Source: Chryseobacterium limigenitum (lineage in GTDB: Bacteria; Bacteroidota; Bacteroidia; Flavobacteriales; Weeksellaceae). Taken from it: DNA of 64,000 nucleotides. The stretch spans positions 310,001 to 374,000 of the forward strand of contig NZ_FPKW01000001.1 in NCBI RefSeq assembly GCF_900114875.1. The letters are read 5' to 3'. The translations under genes were made by a program, and so were the position numbers. Positions 1-8,736 of the stretch are shown piece by piece. The notes beneath the pieces are model-generated. The model ran no database searches. It was given only the letters and a program-made list of their open reading frames with translations, and had not been told where the DNA came from. Within the stretch, counting starts at the first letter, position 1. Each line of letters opens with the position of its first letter.

Positions 1-2027
1 CCAAAGCCTGGTACACTTGGCGGTTGGAAGAATACAACTTTTGCATCCGGAACTTTTCCTGAGATTCCGAATAGTTTTTTAGTAATATCTTCAGAAGTCT
101 GATTGTCTTTTTTTCTTTCGTCAAATGGTTTCAACTTAATGAAAGCAAGACCGTTATTACTTCCGTTTCCAGATAAGAAACCTCTACCTGTAGAAATCGT
201 AACGTTTTGTACTCCCGGAACCTTCATTGCGTTTGCCTGAAGTGTTTTCAAAGTATTGTATGTTCTTTCCATTGAAGCACCCGGTGGAAGCTGAACGTCA
301 GTAAAGATGATCCCTCTGTCTTCTGTTGGTACGAAACCTTTTTTCATCGTAGAATTTGCCCAGAATAAAATACCTCCTGTAACAGCAAAGATGATTAAAG
401 TAACCCATTTATGTCTTAACAAGAACACAAATCCTCTTCCGTAACGATCTGTTGTCGTTTTGAAAGCAATATTAAATTTATAGAAAAACTTCTGTAAAAA
501 GTTTAAATTCTTATATTCTGCATGATGAGCATCGTGAGGTTTTAAGAATAATGAACATAAAACCGGACTCAATGTTAATGCATTAATCGCAGAAATGATG
601 ATTGCAATAATTAATGTAATACCGAACTGCTGATAGAAAACTCCGGTCGGACCTGTAATAAACGTTACCGGAACGAATACCGCCGCCATTACCAATGTAA
701 TTGAAATAATAGCTCCTGTGATTTCGTCCATCGCTTCAACGGTTGCTTTTTTAGCATCGGAAATACCGTGTTCCATCTTGGCGTGAACGGCCTCGACGAC
801 GACAATCGCGTCGTCCACCACAATACCGATCGCCAGAACTAATGCGAACAATGTTAAAAGGTTTAATGAATACCCAAATAAATTCAGGAAGAAGAATGCT
901 CCTACAATAGATACCGGAACTGCAATCGCCGGAATCAACGTAGATCTGAAATCCTGTAAGAAAATATAAACCACGATAAATACCAGGATAAATGCTTCAA
1001 TTAAGGTATGAACAACCTTTTCAATCGATGCATCCAGGAATTCGTTGGTATCAAAGTTAAATGTATATTTTACCCCTTCAGGAAAGCTTCCTTCTGCTGA
1101 TTTTAGGTATGTTTTAATATTTTTAATGATCTCCTGAGCATTAGAACCCGGTGTCTGGAAGATCCCCATACTGATCGATGGATTGTTTCCGTTTTCCCCG
1201 ACTCCTGAATAGGACTGTCCTGCCAATTCAACTTTAGCAACATCTTTCAGCATCAAATTCTGTCCATCAGGAAGCGCTTTAATGATGATATTGTCGTATT
1301 GATCTTTTTCGTTGAATTTTCCGACATATTTAATGATATATTCAAAAGAACTTCCACTGTTTTGTCCGATAGAACCAGCCGCAGCTTCTCTACTCTGCTC
1401 ATTGATCGCAGCCGTAACATCATCCGGAGTTAATCCGTAAGCTGCCATTTTGGAAGGATCCAGCCAAACTCTCATGGAGTAGTTTTTACCTCCGAAAACG
1501 TTGGCATCTCCTACTCCGTTAATCCTTTTTAAGTTTGGAATAACGTTGATATTCAGGAAGTTTTGAAGATATACGTCATCTAGATCTTTATTTTCAGAAT
1601 AGAAAGACATATACATCAAGGCACTTGTCTGCTGTTTCTGTGTAACGACTCCTGAACGCGTAACTTCACTTGGAAGCAACGGTGTTGCTCTGGTCACACG
1701 GTTCTGTACATTTACCGCAGCAATATCCGGGTCGATTCCTTGTTTAAAAAATACCTGAATCTGCGCTGAACCATCATTTCCTGCACTGGAAGTAATATAG
1801 TCCATTCCTTCCACCCCATTGATCTGTTCTTCCAAAGGTACTACAACACTTTTCATTACAGTTTCCGCATTGGCTCCGGTATAGTTTGCTGAAACGCTTA
1901 CTGTGGGAGGTGCAATATCAGGATACTGTGTGACTGGCAGGGAAATTAATCCCAAAACACCGAGAATCACAATCAAAATTGAGATTACGGTGGATAAAAC
2001 CGGTCGGTTTATAAAATTTTTAATCAT
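1..2027 (-). CDS. RND multidrug efflux permease (HAE1 family), partial
   Basis: Inner-membrane pump subunit of a tripartite drug efflux system, AcrB/MexB-like. About 675 codons are visible; the C-terminal third (the family is about 1,050 residues) runs off the left edge. The protein starts MIKNFINRPVLSTVIS, the usual cytoplasmic start followed by TM1. A large periplasmic porter region follows, then a TM cluster from about residue 340. TM4 carries GIVVDDAIVVVE; the two Asp (405 and 406) match the proton-relay pair D407/D408 of E. coli AcrB. ATG 2027 lies one base after the stop of the adaptor gene, so the two are translationally close. An outer-membrane factor gene probably follows outside the window. 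The substrate cannot be read from the sequence. Confidence 0.95.
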   Translation of the reverse strand, partial: MIKNFINRPVLSTVISILIVILGVLGLISLPVTQYPDIAPPTVSVSANYTGANAETVMKSVVVPLEEQINGVEGMDYITSSAGNDGSAQIQVFFKQGIDPDIAAVNVQNRVTRATPLLPSEVTRSGVVTQKQQTSALMYMSFYSENKDLDDVYLQNFLNINVIPNLKRINGVGDANVFGGKNYSMRVWLDPSKMAAYGLTPDDVTAAINEQSREAAAGSIGQNSGSSFEYIIKYVGKFNEKDQYDNIIIKALPDGQNLMLKDVAKVELAGQSYSGVGENGNNPSISMGIFQTPGSNAQEIIKNIKTYLKSAEGSFPEGVKYTFNFDTNEFLDASIEKVVHTLIEAFILVFIVVYIFLQDFRSTLIPAIAVPVSIVGAFFFLNLFGYSLNLLTLFALVLAIGIVVDDAIVVVEAVHAKMEHGISDAKKATVEAMDEITGAIISITLVMAAVFVPVTFITGPTGVFYQQFGITLIIAIIISAINALTLSPVLCSLFLKPHDAHHAEYKNLNFLQKFFYKFNIAFKTTTDRYGRGFVFLLRHKWVTLIIFAVTGGILFWANSTMKKGFVPTEDRGIIFTDVQLPPGASMERTYNTLKTLQANAMKVPGVQNVTISTGRGFLSGNGSNNGLAFIKLKPFDERKKDNQTSEDITKKLFGISGKVPDAKVVFFQPPSVPGF

Positions 2028-2028
2028 T

Positions 2029-3216
2029 TTAGAATTTCGGTTTTATAGATTGAACAAGGCTATCCATTTTTATTGGTTTTGGCTTCACGGCAGTTCCTGG
2101 TTTTAAACCTCCGATACCTGCAGCGATAATAGTTTCCCCTTTATTTACTCCGGATTTTATCAAAGCCATATTGTCGATTCTGTCGATCACATTAATCACA
2201 ACATTTCTTGCCGTGTCACCTTTATCAACTTTGTAAACGTAAACGATACCTTGCTGCTCATAAGTTGCGCTTTCCGGAATAACCAATACGTTATCGTAAG
2301 ATTTTGGAAGTCTGATAGATCCACTGTTTCCATTACTCAATAATTTCTGAGGGTTTGAGAAAGCAACTCTAAACTGAATTGTCCCTGTTGTAGCATCAAT
2401 TTGTCCTGTAATCGCTTCAATTCTACCCTTTTCAGAATAAATACTTCCGTTTGCCAGCTGTAATTCTACCATTGGAAGATTTTTAATCTTTTCCGGTAAT
2501 GTAGCTCCCGGAGATTTTTCTAAGAAATCAAAATATTCTTTTTCATTCATTGAGAAATAAGCAAACAGTTCAGAAGTGTCTGAAATTGTTGTTAAAGCTG
2601 TTTGATCCGTCGGGCCAACCAAACTCCCCACTTTTAAAGGAAGCTTCCCGATAACGCCAGAAATAGGCGCACGGATAACAGAATAATCGATATTTGCCGC
2701 AACTCCTTTGTAATTAGCAACTGCCTGACTTTTAGCAGCTCTTGCCTGCTGTAACTGCGCCTGCGCCTGCGCTAAATTGGCCTGAGCCGTCTGCAGCTGA
2801 ACATTGCTGATGATATTTTTCTGAACAAGTGGTTTTAATTTGTTCACTTCCACATTGGCAGCACTTACGGCAGCCTGAGCCGCCGCAATATTTGATTCTG
2901 CAGCACCAATTCCAGCTTTGGAAGCAGCAGCATTTTCTGTCAAAATATTGGTTTCAAGACGAAATAAAGGCTGTCCCTTTGTAACATATTGCCCTTCATC
3001 CACTAAAACCTGAGTGATATATCCCTGTATTTTCGCACGTACATCATTATTCACCCTACCCTGAATGGTAGCCGGAAATGTCTGATAACCTACGATATTT
3101 TTCGCCTCCACATTCACTACAGGATATGGTTTTGCGCCATCCTGTTTTGGGGCTTCTTTTTTGCAGGCAGTGAGTGAGAATGCTGCAATAGAAAGTATAA
3201 CTAGTTTATTATTCAT
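2029..3216 (-). CDS. RND efflux periplasmic adaptor lipoprotein (MFP/HlyD family)
   Basis: Membrane fusion protein linking the RND permease to the outer-membrane channel. 395 residues. The lipoprotein signal peptide ends in the lipobox LTAC (Cys18) followed by KKEAPKQ, so it is predicted to be lipidated and anchored in the periplasm. Next come a half lipoyl domain (about 55-90), an Ala/Gln-rich coiled-coil hairpin (about 95-170, with AQANLAQAQAQLQQARAA), the second lipoyl half containing APISGVIG, and beta-barrel and membrane-proximal domains to the C terminus. It starts one base after the stop of the regulator gene and ends one base before the permease start, giving a tight regulator-adaptor-permease operon. 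Confidence 0.95.
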   Translation of the reverse strand: MNNKLVILSIAAFSLTACKKEAPKQDGAKPYPVVNVEAKNIVGYQTFPATIQGRVNNDVRAKIQGYITQVLVDEGQYVTKGQPLFRLETNILTENAAASKAGIGAAESNIAAAQAAVSAANVEVNKLKPLVQKNIISNVQLQTAQANLAQAQAQLQQARAAKSQAVANYKGVAANIDYSVIRAPISGVIGKLPLKVGSLVGPTDQTALTTISDTSELFAYFSMNEKEYFDFLEKSPGATLPEKIKNLPMVELQLANGSIYSEKGRIEAITGQIDATTGTIQFRVAFSNPQKLLSNGNSGSIRLPKSYDNVLVIPESATYEQQGIVYVYKVDKGDTARNVVINVIDRIDNMALIKSGVNKGETIIAAGIGGLKPGTAVKPKPIKMDSLVQSIKPKF

Positions 3217-3217
3217 T

Positions 3218-3673
3218 TTATAGTTTATTAAGTGATTCCTGAATATTTATTATATTTTTATCTAAAAGAGCTTTATAAGCTTCAATTTTTTCGTCGTAAC
3301 CATCATCTTTAACTTTTTTGAAATTGTCTAAATCATCTAATAATTTTAATTCGTCCTTCATTTTTTGAACTATTTTTTCAAATCTTATTTTTTTGTACTC
3401 ATCATTGATGAAAAAATATCGTTTTCGTTCATCCATTTTATTGTGATCTACAATAAGTTGCGAGCTTAGCAGTAAAGAAATACTCGTAGAAACAGAGCTT
3501 TTACTTGCAGAAAGCACTTCAACAAACTCGTCAAAAGTAATCCCCATCTTTTCATAATCGAAAAGAAGGTAAGCGTAAATTTTTGAAGCTAACGGTGGTA
3601 AATTGAAAACGGTGCCATAGAATTTCACAGCATCCTGAAAAATTTTTTCGTCAATTTCTATACTCTTATGCAT
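3218..3673 (-). CDS. GbsR/MarR-type winged-helix transcriptional regulator
   Basis: Predicted repressor of the efflux operon it heads. 151 residues. The segment LPPLASKIYAYLLFDYEKMGITFDEFVEVL followed by SASKSSVSTSISLLLSSQLI is the winged helix-turn-helix typical of GbsR-like MarR proteins (about residues 25-75). The C-terminal half is a charged helical, probably dimerising region. It is the first gene of the operon, one base from the adaptor gene. A TAATTTTG -7 box (3697-3690) and a palindrome (3703-3717) just upstream suggest autoregulation. The inducing ligand is unknown. Confidence 0.88.
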   Translation of the reverse strand: MHKSIEIDEKIFQDAVKFYGTVFNLPPLASKIYAYLLFDYEKMGITFDEFVEVLSASKSSVSTSISLLLSSQLIVDHNKMDERKRYFFINDEYKKIRFEKIVQKMKDELKLLDDLDNFKKVKDDGYDEKIEAYKALLDKNIINIQESLNKL

Positions 3674-3689
3674 TGTATATAATTTGAAG

Positions 3690-3697
3690 CAAAATTA
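3690..3697 (-). promoter_or_regulatory. -7 promoter box of the efflux operon
   Basis: TAATTTTG on the minus strand fits the Bacteroidota -7 consensus TAnnTTTG. It predicts transcription starting near 3686, about 13 bases before ATG 3673. No TTTG -33 box is found at the usual spacing. Confidence 0.6.
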
Positions 3698-3702
3698 GAT
3701 AA

Positions 3703-3717
3703 TTAGTTCAGAACTAA
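3703..3717. promoter_or_regulatory. Putative operator of the efflux-operon regulator
   Basis: TTAGTTC-A-GAACTAA is a perfect 7+7 inverted repeat with a one-base centre. It abuts the upstream side of the -7 box, so a bound dimer would block RNA polymerase. A second smaller inverted repeat, AAACTC-AATA-GAGTTT, lies at 3724-3739. Binding by the adjacent GbsR/MarR protein is inferred from position. Confidence 0.5.
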
Positions 3718-3790
3718 ACGAACAAACTCAATAGAGTTTATAAATGAAGTATCTTTTAAAAATTCAATAAAGATTGATTTAACTTTTGGG

Positions 3791-4303
3791 TTAAATGATA
3801 ATCTTCTCAAATGCCTTTCTCATTCCGCCTGCAAGAAAAACCTCTCCACAATAAGAATATCCTTGCTTTTCAAGGATTTTCAGCATGGCAATATTATCGT
3901 AATTCGTGTCTACTTTTACACTTTGTACGCCATTTTCTTTGGTAAAACGTTCAATATGATCGAAAAGTTTTTTCGCTAATCCCTGTCCGGCAAACTTTTC
4001 ATGAACAGCTACTCTGTGAACAACAACAAATTCTCCGTCGCTCAACCAAGCTCCTTCAATCGTGCTGTACGCTGGTTCATCATTAAAAATCAGCGCCACA
4101 TAAACGGCAATTTCTCCGTCTACCGTTAAAACATATCCGAAGTTTTTTGCAATATCACTTTCTACAGTGTCAAGATTGGGATACCCGTTTTGCCATTGTG
4201 TGCTTCCGTCTATTCTTCTTCTTTCAATCGCTTGTTGGATAATTTCCCAGATTAGATCTCTGTCTTCAATTACGGCTTTCCTTAGTTTAATTTCTTGCGT
4301 CAT
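3791..4303 (-). CDS. GNAT family N-acetyltransferase
   Basis: Acyl-CoA-dependent N-acetyltransferase of unknown substrate. 170 residues. The GNAT core is visible: an N-terminal beta-alpha segment (LRKAVIEDRDLIWEIIQQAI), the central strand VVVHRVAVHEKFAGQGLAKKLFDHIE (the V-H-x3-Q-G-x-A/G acetyl-CoA loop), and the late motif VKVDTNYDNIAMLKILEKQGYSYCG. It is separated from the efflux operon by 117 bases and appears monocistronic. The substrate could be a small amine, an antibiotic or a protein. Confidence 0.85.
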   Translation of the reverse strand: MTQEIKLRKAVIEDRDLIWEIIQQAIERRRIDGSTQWQNGYPNLDTVESDIAKNFGYVLTVDGEIAVYVALIFNDEPAYSTIEGAWLSDGEFVVVHRVAVHEKFAGQGLAKKLFDHIERFTKENGVQSVKVDTNYDNIAMLKILEKQGYSYCGEVFLAGGMRKAFEKIII

Positions 4304-4766
4304 GTTTATTATAGTATTGAAAATTGAAATATTTTAAAAGTCTAATTTATCTCCTGATCTTAGCTGAAAAGCTCATGAAAACTACATCTATTGATCGTTT
4401 TTGAGAGCAGAAGTTAAATACTAAACATACATTTTTGTGAAAATAATTATTTAATCCCTGACTATCAGATAATTTAATTAAATAAATTAATTAAATTTTG
4501 TTTAAATAAGAGTTTATAGAAACTATTTTTGAAATTGATCTGATACTTTCTTTAAACGCAAAGATCGCAAAGTTTTTTTCTGACTACTAATTGTTTTTAA
4601 GGTTCGCAAAGACGTTTCGCTCAGCAAAGTTCGCAACAAATTACGAGTTACAAATAATCATAAATACTTATATCTGTATTCAAAAAAGGGATAAAAAAAA
4701 CCGAAAATTAATGTTAATCAATTTTCGGTTCGAAGTAGTAAAATTTAAAATTATGAAATTGTTTTT
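4304..4766. repeat. Intergenic region with CGCAAAG-type dispersed repeat
   Basis: No convincing gene was seen in this 463-base gap. From 4556 to about 4640 it holds a run of CGCAAAG/TCGCAAAG units around a TTTTTAAGG core. This arrangement resembles the repeats at 32.06-32.76 kb and, in a decayed form, 8671-8736. The rest is AT-rich. The right end carries the terminator of the DUF2007 gene. Confidence 0.5.
4692..4729 (-). terminator. Terminator of the DUF2007 gene
   Basis: ACCGAAAATT (4700-4709) pairs perfectly with AATTTTCGGT (4720-4729) around a 10-base loop. On the minus strand the hairpin is followed by a T8 run (4699-4692). Confidence 0.75.
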
Positions 4767-4997
4767 TTATTGGTTTTCACTTTGTTGAAGATAAGCATCT
4801 ATAATTTCAAATGCTTTGCTCTCCTGTTCCAAATCTACCATAATTTTTAACGATGTTGCCGTTGGCGTCGTTGTAAAAGTCAGATAACTGTTTTCAACTG
4901 CATTTGTAATTTGTGCATCATCCAATTTAGATTTGATTAACTGTATTTCTGAAGGTTTATCACTTTCAAAAACAGATACTCTCGTACTTCTTTCCAT
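4767..4997 (-). CDS. DUF2007 domain protein (putative signal-transducing protein)
   Basis: 76-residue small cytoplasmic protein. The pattern fits DUF2007: an N-terminal strand (VSVFESDKPSEIQLIKSKLDDAQI), a middle strand, and KIMVDLEQESKAFEIIDAYLQQ at the end. Members fold like a PII/ferredoxin module and are proposed to sense a small ligand or contact a partner; no biochemical role is established. It lies 62 bases downstream of the lysine aminotransferase stop and has its own terminator, so it may be the last gene of the lysine-catabolic transcript. Confidence 0.75.
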   Translation of the reverse strand: MERSTRVSVFESDKPSEIQLIKSKLDDAQITNAVENSYLTFTTTPTATSLKIMVDLEQESKAFEIIDAYLQQSENQ

Positions 4998-5059
4998 GTT
5001 CTATATCGTTTGAGTATCTAAATGTACAATGTTTTTTTTAAAATTACAAATATTCAGTT

Positions 5060-6385
5060 TTAAATTTTTTTAATATTATTTTCGATTTTGTCTAGTGCCA
5101 ATTGAATTTCTTCCTTCGTTACATTTAAGTGCGGTCTGAATCGAACTGACTGACCTCCACACGATAAGATGATCAAACCGTCATTAAAAAGTTCATTAAT
5201 TAAATGATTCCTGTCTTCTGACGTTGGCAAATCTATCGCACACATTAGACCTCTTCCTCTGGCATTTGAAATTTTCTCGGGATATTTTTGAGCCAGATTT
5301 TTTAATCCATCCAATAGATAATCACCCACGATTCTTGCGTTTTCAACAAGGTTTTCCTGCTCGATAACTTCCATCACCAATTGGAAACGAAGCATGTCTA
5401 TAAAGTTACCTCCAAAAGTGGAGTTAATTCTTGAACTTTCTCTGAAAACGTTGTTCGGAACCTGATCAAATTTCTCTTTATTTGCTAAAACTCCACAAAC
5501 CTGCGCTTTTTTACCAAAAGAAATAATATCCGGTTTTGCAGTGAAATGTTGGAAAGCCCACATTTTTCCTGTAATTGCGATACCTGTCTGAACTTCATCA
5601 TAAATCAACAGGATTTCATTTTGATCACAGATTTTTCTTAAACCTAATAAAAACTCATCTCTAAAATGGTTGTCACCACCTTCAGCCTGAATCGGTTCAA
5701 TAATGATACAAGCCACTTTATCAGGATTCATTAAAATTGCTTCTTCAATATTTAATAAAGCCAATCTTTCATTCTTGATCGTTTCTTCTAAATTCTCCTC
5801 AGTGATTGGAAAAGATAATTTTGGATTTAAGATTCTTGGCCAATCGAACATTGGGAAATATTGATATTTTCTTGGATCAGAAGTATTGGTTAAGCTCAAT
5901 GTATAACCACTTCTTCCGTGAAATGCCTGCTTGAAATGGATACAAATTCCGGCTTCCGTTTGAAGTCCTTTTTCAAAATTCTTACGGGTTTTCCAGTCGA
6001 AACATGCTTTCATAGCATTTTCAACGCCTAAAGTTCCGCCTTCAATAAAGAAAGCATATTGCAACTCTTCAGGAATAACCACTCTTTCAAAAACTTCTAA
6101 AAAGTGAGCATATTCCTCAGAATAAACGTCTGCCAAAGTGGGTTTGTTAACGGCCATTTTCCCTAACCAAGCCGATCTTTCAAGAAGGTAAGGGTGATTG
6201 TAACCGATGGAAGCTGATGCAAACATCGAAAACATATCTAAATATTCTCTGTCAGAAAGCTTGTCATACAGCCATGATCCGTGAGATCTTTCGATATCCA
6301 TCACGAAATCAAAACCGTCTGCCAAAACGTGCTTTCCTACTGTTTCTTTTACTTTATTTGCCTGTATATCTATTGTGTGTTCCAT
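5060..6385 (-). CDS. lat: L-lysine 6-transaminase (lysine epsilon-aminotransferase)
   Basis: Class III PLP aminotransferase that moves the epsilon-amino group of L-lysine to 2-oxoglutarate, giving 2-aminoadipate 6-semialdehyde (which cyclises to piperideine-6-carboxylate) and glutamate. 441 residues, the usual length. Visible are EGGTLGVENAMKACFDWKTRKN, the HGRSGYTLSLTNT substrate segment, IIEPIQAEGGDNHF, IYDEVQTG, and ISFGKKAQVCG, which holds the PLP-binding lysine (292 or 293). This last motif resembles the lysine aminotransferases of Flavobacterium lutescens and Mycobacterium. The next gene upstream, an ALDH7-type dehydrogenase 114 bases away, would oxidise the product. Cytoplasmic. Confidence 0.92.
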   Translation of the reverse strand: MEHTIDIQANKVKETVGKHVLADGFDFVMDIERSHGSWLYDKLSDREYLDMFSMFASASIGYNHPYLLERSAWLGKMAVNKPTLADVYSEEYAHFLEVFERVVIPEELQYAFFIEGGTLGVENAMKACFDWKTRKNFEKGLQTEAGICIHFKQAFHGRSGYTLSLTNTSDPRKYQYFPMFDWPRILNPKLSFPITEENLEETIKNERLALLNIEEAILMNPDKVACIIIEPIQAEGGDNHFRDEFLLGLRKICDQNEILLIYDEVQTGIAITGKMWAFQHFTAKPDIISFGKKAQVCGVLANKEKFDQVPNNVFRESSRINSTFGGNFIDMLRFQLVMEVIEQENLVENARIVGDYLLDGLKNLAQKYPEKISNARGRGLMCAIDLPTSEDRNHLINELFNDGLIILSCGGQSVRFRPHLNVTKEEIQLALDKIENNIKKI

Positions 6386-6499
6386 ATTTTTTTAAATTTA
6401 GTGATTAAGGAATTCAGAGATTTAGAAATTAGTGACTGATAATTTCTGAATATCTAAATCTCTTAAATTTTTTAATTGTTTTAACTTAAATTAAAACTT

Positions 6500-8050
6500 T
6501 TACAAATCGAATTTAATTCCTTGTGCTAAAGGAAGTTCTGCAGTGTAATTTATAGTATTGGTTTGTCTTCTCATATAGTATTTCCAAACATCAGAACCGG
6601 ATTCTCTACCACCCCCTGTTTCTTTTTCACCACCGAAAGCACCACCAATTTCAGCACCGGAAGTTCCGATATTTACGTTGGCAATTCCACAGTCTGAACC
6701 TGCATGAGAAAGGAATAATTCTGCTTCTCTCAAATTTTGAGTCATGATCGCAGAAGATAAACCTTGAGGAACATCATTCTGGATAGCAATTGCTTCATCC
6801 AGCGTTTTGTATTTAATTAAATATAAAATCGGGGCAAAAGTTTCGTGCTGAACGATTTCGAAAGAATTTTTTACTTCAGCGATACATGGTTTTACATAGC
6901 ATCCTGATTCGTAATCTTTTCCTTCCAATACTCCACCTTCAACGATGAATTTTCCACCTTCTTTTTTACATTTTTTGATTGATTCTTCGTACTGATTTAC
7001 TGCATCAACATCGATAAGCGGCCCAACGTGATTATTTTCATCCAATGGATTTCCGATTTTTAACTGGCCGTAAGCTTTCACTAATCTTTTCTTCACTTCA
7101 TCATATACATCTTCGTGAATAATCAGTCTTCTAGTGCTTGTGCATCTTTGTCCGGCTGTGCCTACAGCTCCAAAAACAGCTCCGATGATCGACATATCGA
7201 TATCTGCATCTTTAGATATAATGATGGCGTTATTTCCACCTAATTCAAGGATAGATTTCCCGAATCTTTCTGCCACTTTAGAAGAAACCATTCTTCCGAC
7301 TCTTGTAGAACCTGTGAAAGAAACCAGAGAAACTCTTTTGTCTTCCACTAATTTTTGTCCGATCTCATGATCAGAAACCAATAGACTTGAAACTCCTTCT
7401 GAAATATTGTTTTCTTTAAGAACTTCAGCCATAATATTCTGACAGGCTATCGCACAGAAAGGTGTTTTTTCTGATGGCTTCCAGATGGTAACGTTCCCAC
7501 AAATCCAAGATAAAGCTGTGTTCCAAGCCCAAACTGCTACCGGAAAGTTGAAAGCGGTGATGATCCCGACAATTCCAAGCGGGTGATATTGCTCGTACAT
7601 TCTGTGACCAGGTCTTTCAGAATGCATCGTATACCCGTGAAGCTGTCTTGATAAACCAACTGCAAAGTCGCAGATATCAATCATTTCCTGAACTTCACCT
7701 AGGCCTTCCTGCAAAGATTTCCCCATTTCATAAGAAACAAGTTTCCCCAGATCATCTTTATATTCTCTTAGTTTTAATCCTAATTGTCTTACTAATTCTC
7801 CTCTTCTTGGAGCAGGAATCATTCTGAATTCCAAAAATGCCTTTTGAGCAGATTCTATTACTTTATCATAATCACTTTCTCCGGAAGTTTTTATCTTGCC
7901 AATCAATCTTCCATCAGCAGGAGAATAGCTTTCAATTGTTTTGCCTGAAGCAAAGTATTTTCCACCTATGGAAGTTCCTTTATTATCATCTTTAATACCT
8001 AGATTTTTGAGTGTTTTTTCGATCCCGAAATCTTTGACTTTTTTAGACAT
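6500..8050 (-). CDS. pcd: ALDH7-type aminoadipate-semialdehyde/piperideine-6-carboxylate dehydrogenase
   Basis: NAD(P)-dependent aldehyde dehydrogenase predicted to convert 2-aminoadipate semialdehyde to 2-aminoadipate, the step after Lat. 516 residues. Motifs are FTGSTRVGRMV (cofactor binding), LELGGNNAIII (general-base Glu) and GTAGQRCTSTRR, whose Cys303 is the catalytic nucleophile. The C-terminal IGGAFGGEKETGGGRESGSDVWKYYMRR is the antiquitin/ALDH7 signature. Pairing with lat is as in Flavobacterium lutescens (lat and pcd). No exact TAnnTTTG box was seen; a near match TATCTTTA lies about 22 bases upstream of the start on the minus strand. Confidence 0.9.
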   Translation of the reverse strand: MSKKVKDFGIEKTLKNLGIKDDNKGTSIGGKYFASGKTIESYSPADGRLIGKIKTSGESDYDKVIESAQKAFLEFRMIPAPRRGELVRQLGLKLREYKDDLGKLVSYEMGKSLQEGLGEVQEMIDICDFAVGLSRQLHGYTMHSERPGHRMYEQYHPLGIVGIITAFNFPVAVWAWNTALSWICGNVTIWKPSEKTPFCAIACQNIMAEVLKENNISEGVSSLLVSDHEIGQKLVEDKRVSLVSFTGSTRVGRMVSSKVAERFGKSILELGGNNAIIISKDADIDMSIIGAVFGAVGTAGQRCTSTRRLIIHEDVYDEVKKRLVKAYGQLKIGNPLDENNHVGPLIDVDAVNQYEESIKKCKKEGGKFIVEGGVLEGKDYESGCYVKPCIAEVKNSFEIVQHETFAPILYLIKYKTLDEAIAIQNDVPQGLSSAIMTQNLREAELFLSHAGSDCGIANVNIGTSGAEIGGAFGGEKETGGGRESGSDVWKYYMRRQTNTINYTAELPLAQGIKFDL

Positions 8051-8128
8051 AAATATTACTTTTCGTTTCCTCTAAAGATAAAAATATTATGCGAATACCA
8101 AAAAATTATTTTTTTTAGCAACTTTTTA

Positions 8129-8159
8129 TTTGGACTAATTATAAACATACTTATCTTTG
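8129..8159 (+). promoter_or_regulatory. Full-consensus Bacteroidota promoter
   Basis: TTTG (8129-8132), exactly 19 bases, then TATCTTTG (8152-8159). This is a perfect match to TTTG-N19-TAnnTTTG and predicts a start near 8163, about 22 bases before ATG 8185. It supports the small membrane protein gene as real. Confidence 0.8.
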
Positions 8160-8184
8160 TAGGGTAATCATTTGAATTTCAGAA

Positions 8185-8382
8185 ATGGAAAATAATAAAA
8201 CGGTAAACCAGCCACCTGAAGATAAGAAAAATTCCAAATGGAAGCAGTTGCTTAAAAAATTTGGGATTGGCGGGATTATTTTCTTTACGGTAAAAGGAAT
8301 CATTACTTCTACTCTTATCTATTTTCTTGGAAAGAATTTCTGGAGCATTATCAGCGGTTACTTTACAGGGATATTTGATTAA
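8185..8382 (+). CDS. Small single-pass membrane protein of unknown function
   Basis: 65 residues. A polar, lysine-rich N-terminal tail (about 1-27, with KKNSKWKQLLKKFG) is followed by one hydrophobic segment (about 28-48, IGGIIFFTVKGIITSTLIYFL) and a short aromatic tail ending GYFTGIFD. The positive-inside rule puts the N terminus in the cytoplasm. I do not recognise a named family. A perfect consensus promoter just upstream and a hairpin terminator just downstream mark it as a stand-alone gene. Confidence 0.75.
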   Translation: MENNKTVNQPPEDKKNSKWKQLLKKFGIGGIIFFTVKGIITSTLIYFLGKNFWSIISGYFTGIFD

Positions 8383-8402
8383 TTAATTGATATATTGAAT
8401 AT

Positions 8403-8440
8403 AAAAAAGCAGGGAACTATTTCTCTGCTTTTCTTTTTTG
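8403..8440 (+). terminator. Terminator of the small membrane protein gene
   Basis: AAAAGCAGGGAA (8405-8416) pairs with TTCTCTGCTTTT (8421-8432), with one G-T pair and a 4-base loop, followed by CTTTTTTG. The preceding A-run could also let it stop minus-strand transcription from the ribbon-helix-helix gene. Confidence 0.75.
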
Positions 8441-8459
8441 TTCTTGAAGGCGATTATTT

Positions 8460-8648
8460 TTATTCTTTTTTCTTTCTTCCCGATTCCACCAGTTTTTGAT
8501 GTAGCAAATACTCAATCTGTCCGTTTACACTTCTGAATTCATCACCTGCCCATTTTTCCAGAAGTTTGTACGTAGACTCATCTATCCTTATGACGAAAGA
8601 TTTTTTGCTTTTGTTTTCGGTAGAATTTTGAGCTTTTTCTGATTTCAT
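8460..8648 (-). CDS. Arc-like ribbon-helix-helix DNA-binding protein
   Basis: 62 residues. After a basic, disordered N terminus the sequence KSFVIRIDESTYKLLEKWA (ribbon strand then helix A) and RSVNGQIEYLLHQKLVE (helix B) fits the Arc/MetJ fold, which binds DNA as a dimer of dimers. The last residues are a basic RKKKE tail. It lies 74 bases downstream of the SPFH gene on the same strand. In related genomes Arc-like genes often accompany SPFH genes; that is recall, not shown here. Its target is unknown and it could regulate its own transcript. Confidence 0.75.
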   Translation of the reverse strand: MKSEKAQNSTENKSKKSFVIRIDESTYKLLEKWAGDEFRSVNGQIEYLLHQKLVESGRKKKE

Positions 8649-8670
8649 TTTCTTTTGTTTTCTAATGCTT

Positions 8671-8736
8671 TTTTAACGCAAAAAGTGTAAAGTTTTTCTT
8701 TGAATTACTTTATGTTTTTAAGTTAATTATACAAAG
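8671..8736. repeat. Decayed CGCAAA-type repeat between the SPFH and RHH genes
   Basis: TTTTAACGCAAAAAGTGTAAAG, a TTTTTCTTTGAATTAC spacer, then TGTTTTTAAG and ACAAAG. It has the same two-box layout as the better preserved copies at 4556 and 32.06-32.76 kb but is degraded, and it overlaps the last codons of the SPFH gene. Grouping it with them is a judgement by eye. Confidence 0.35.

Noticed and set aside
4591..4788. 65-codon frame in the gap before the DUF2007 gene
   Set aside because: It lies across CGCAAAG repeats and the terminator of the opposite gene; composition looks non-coding.
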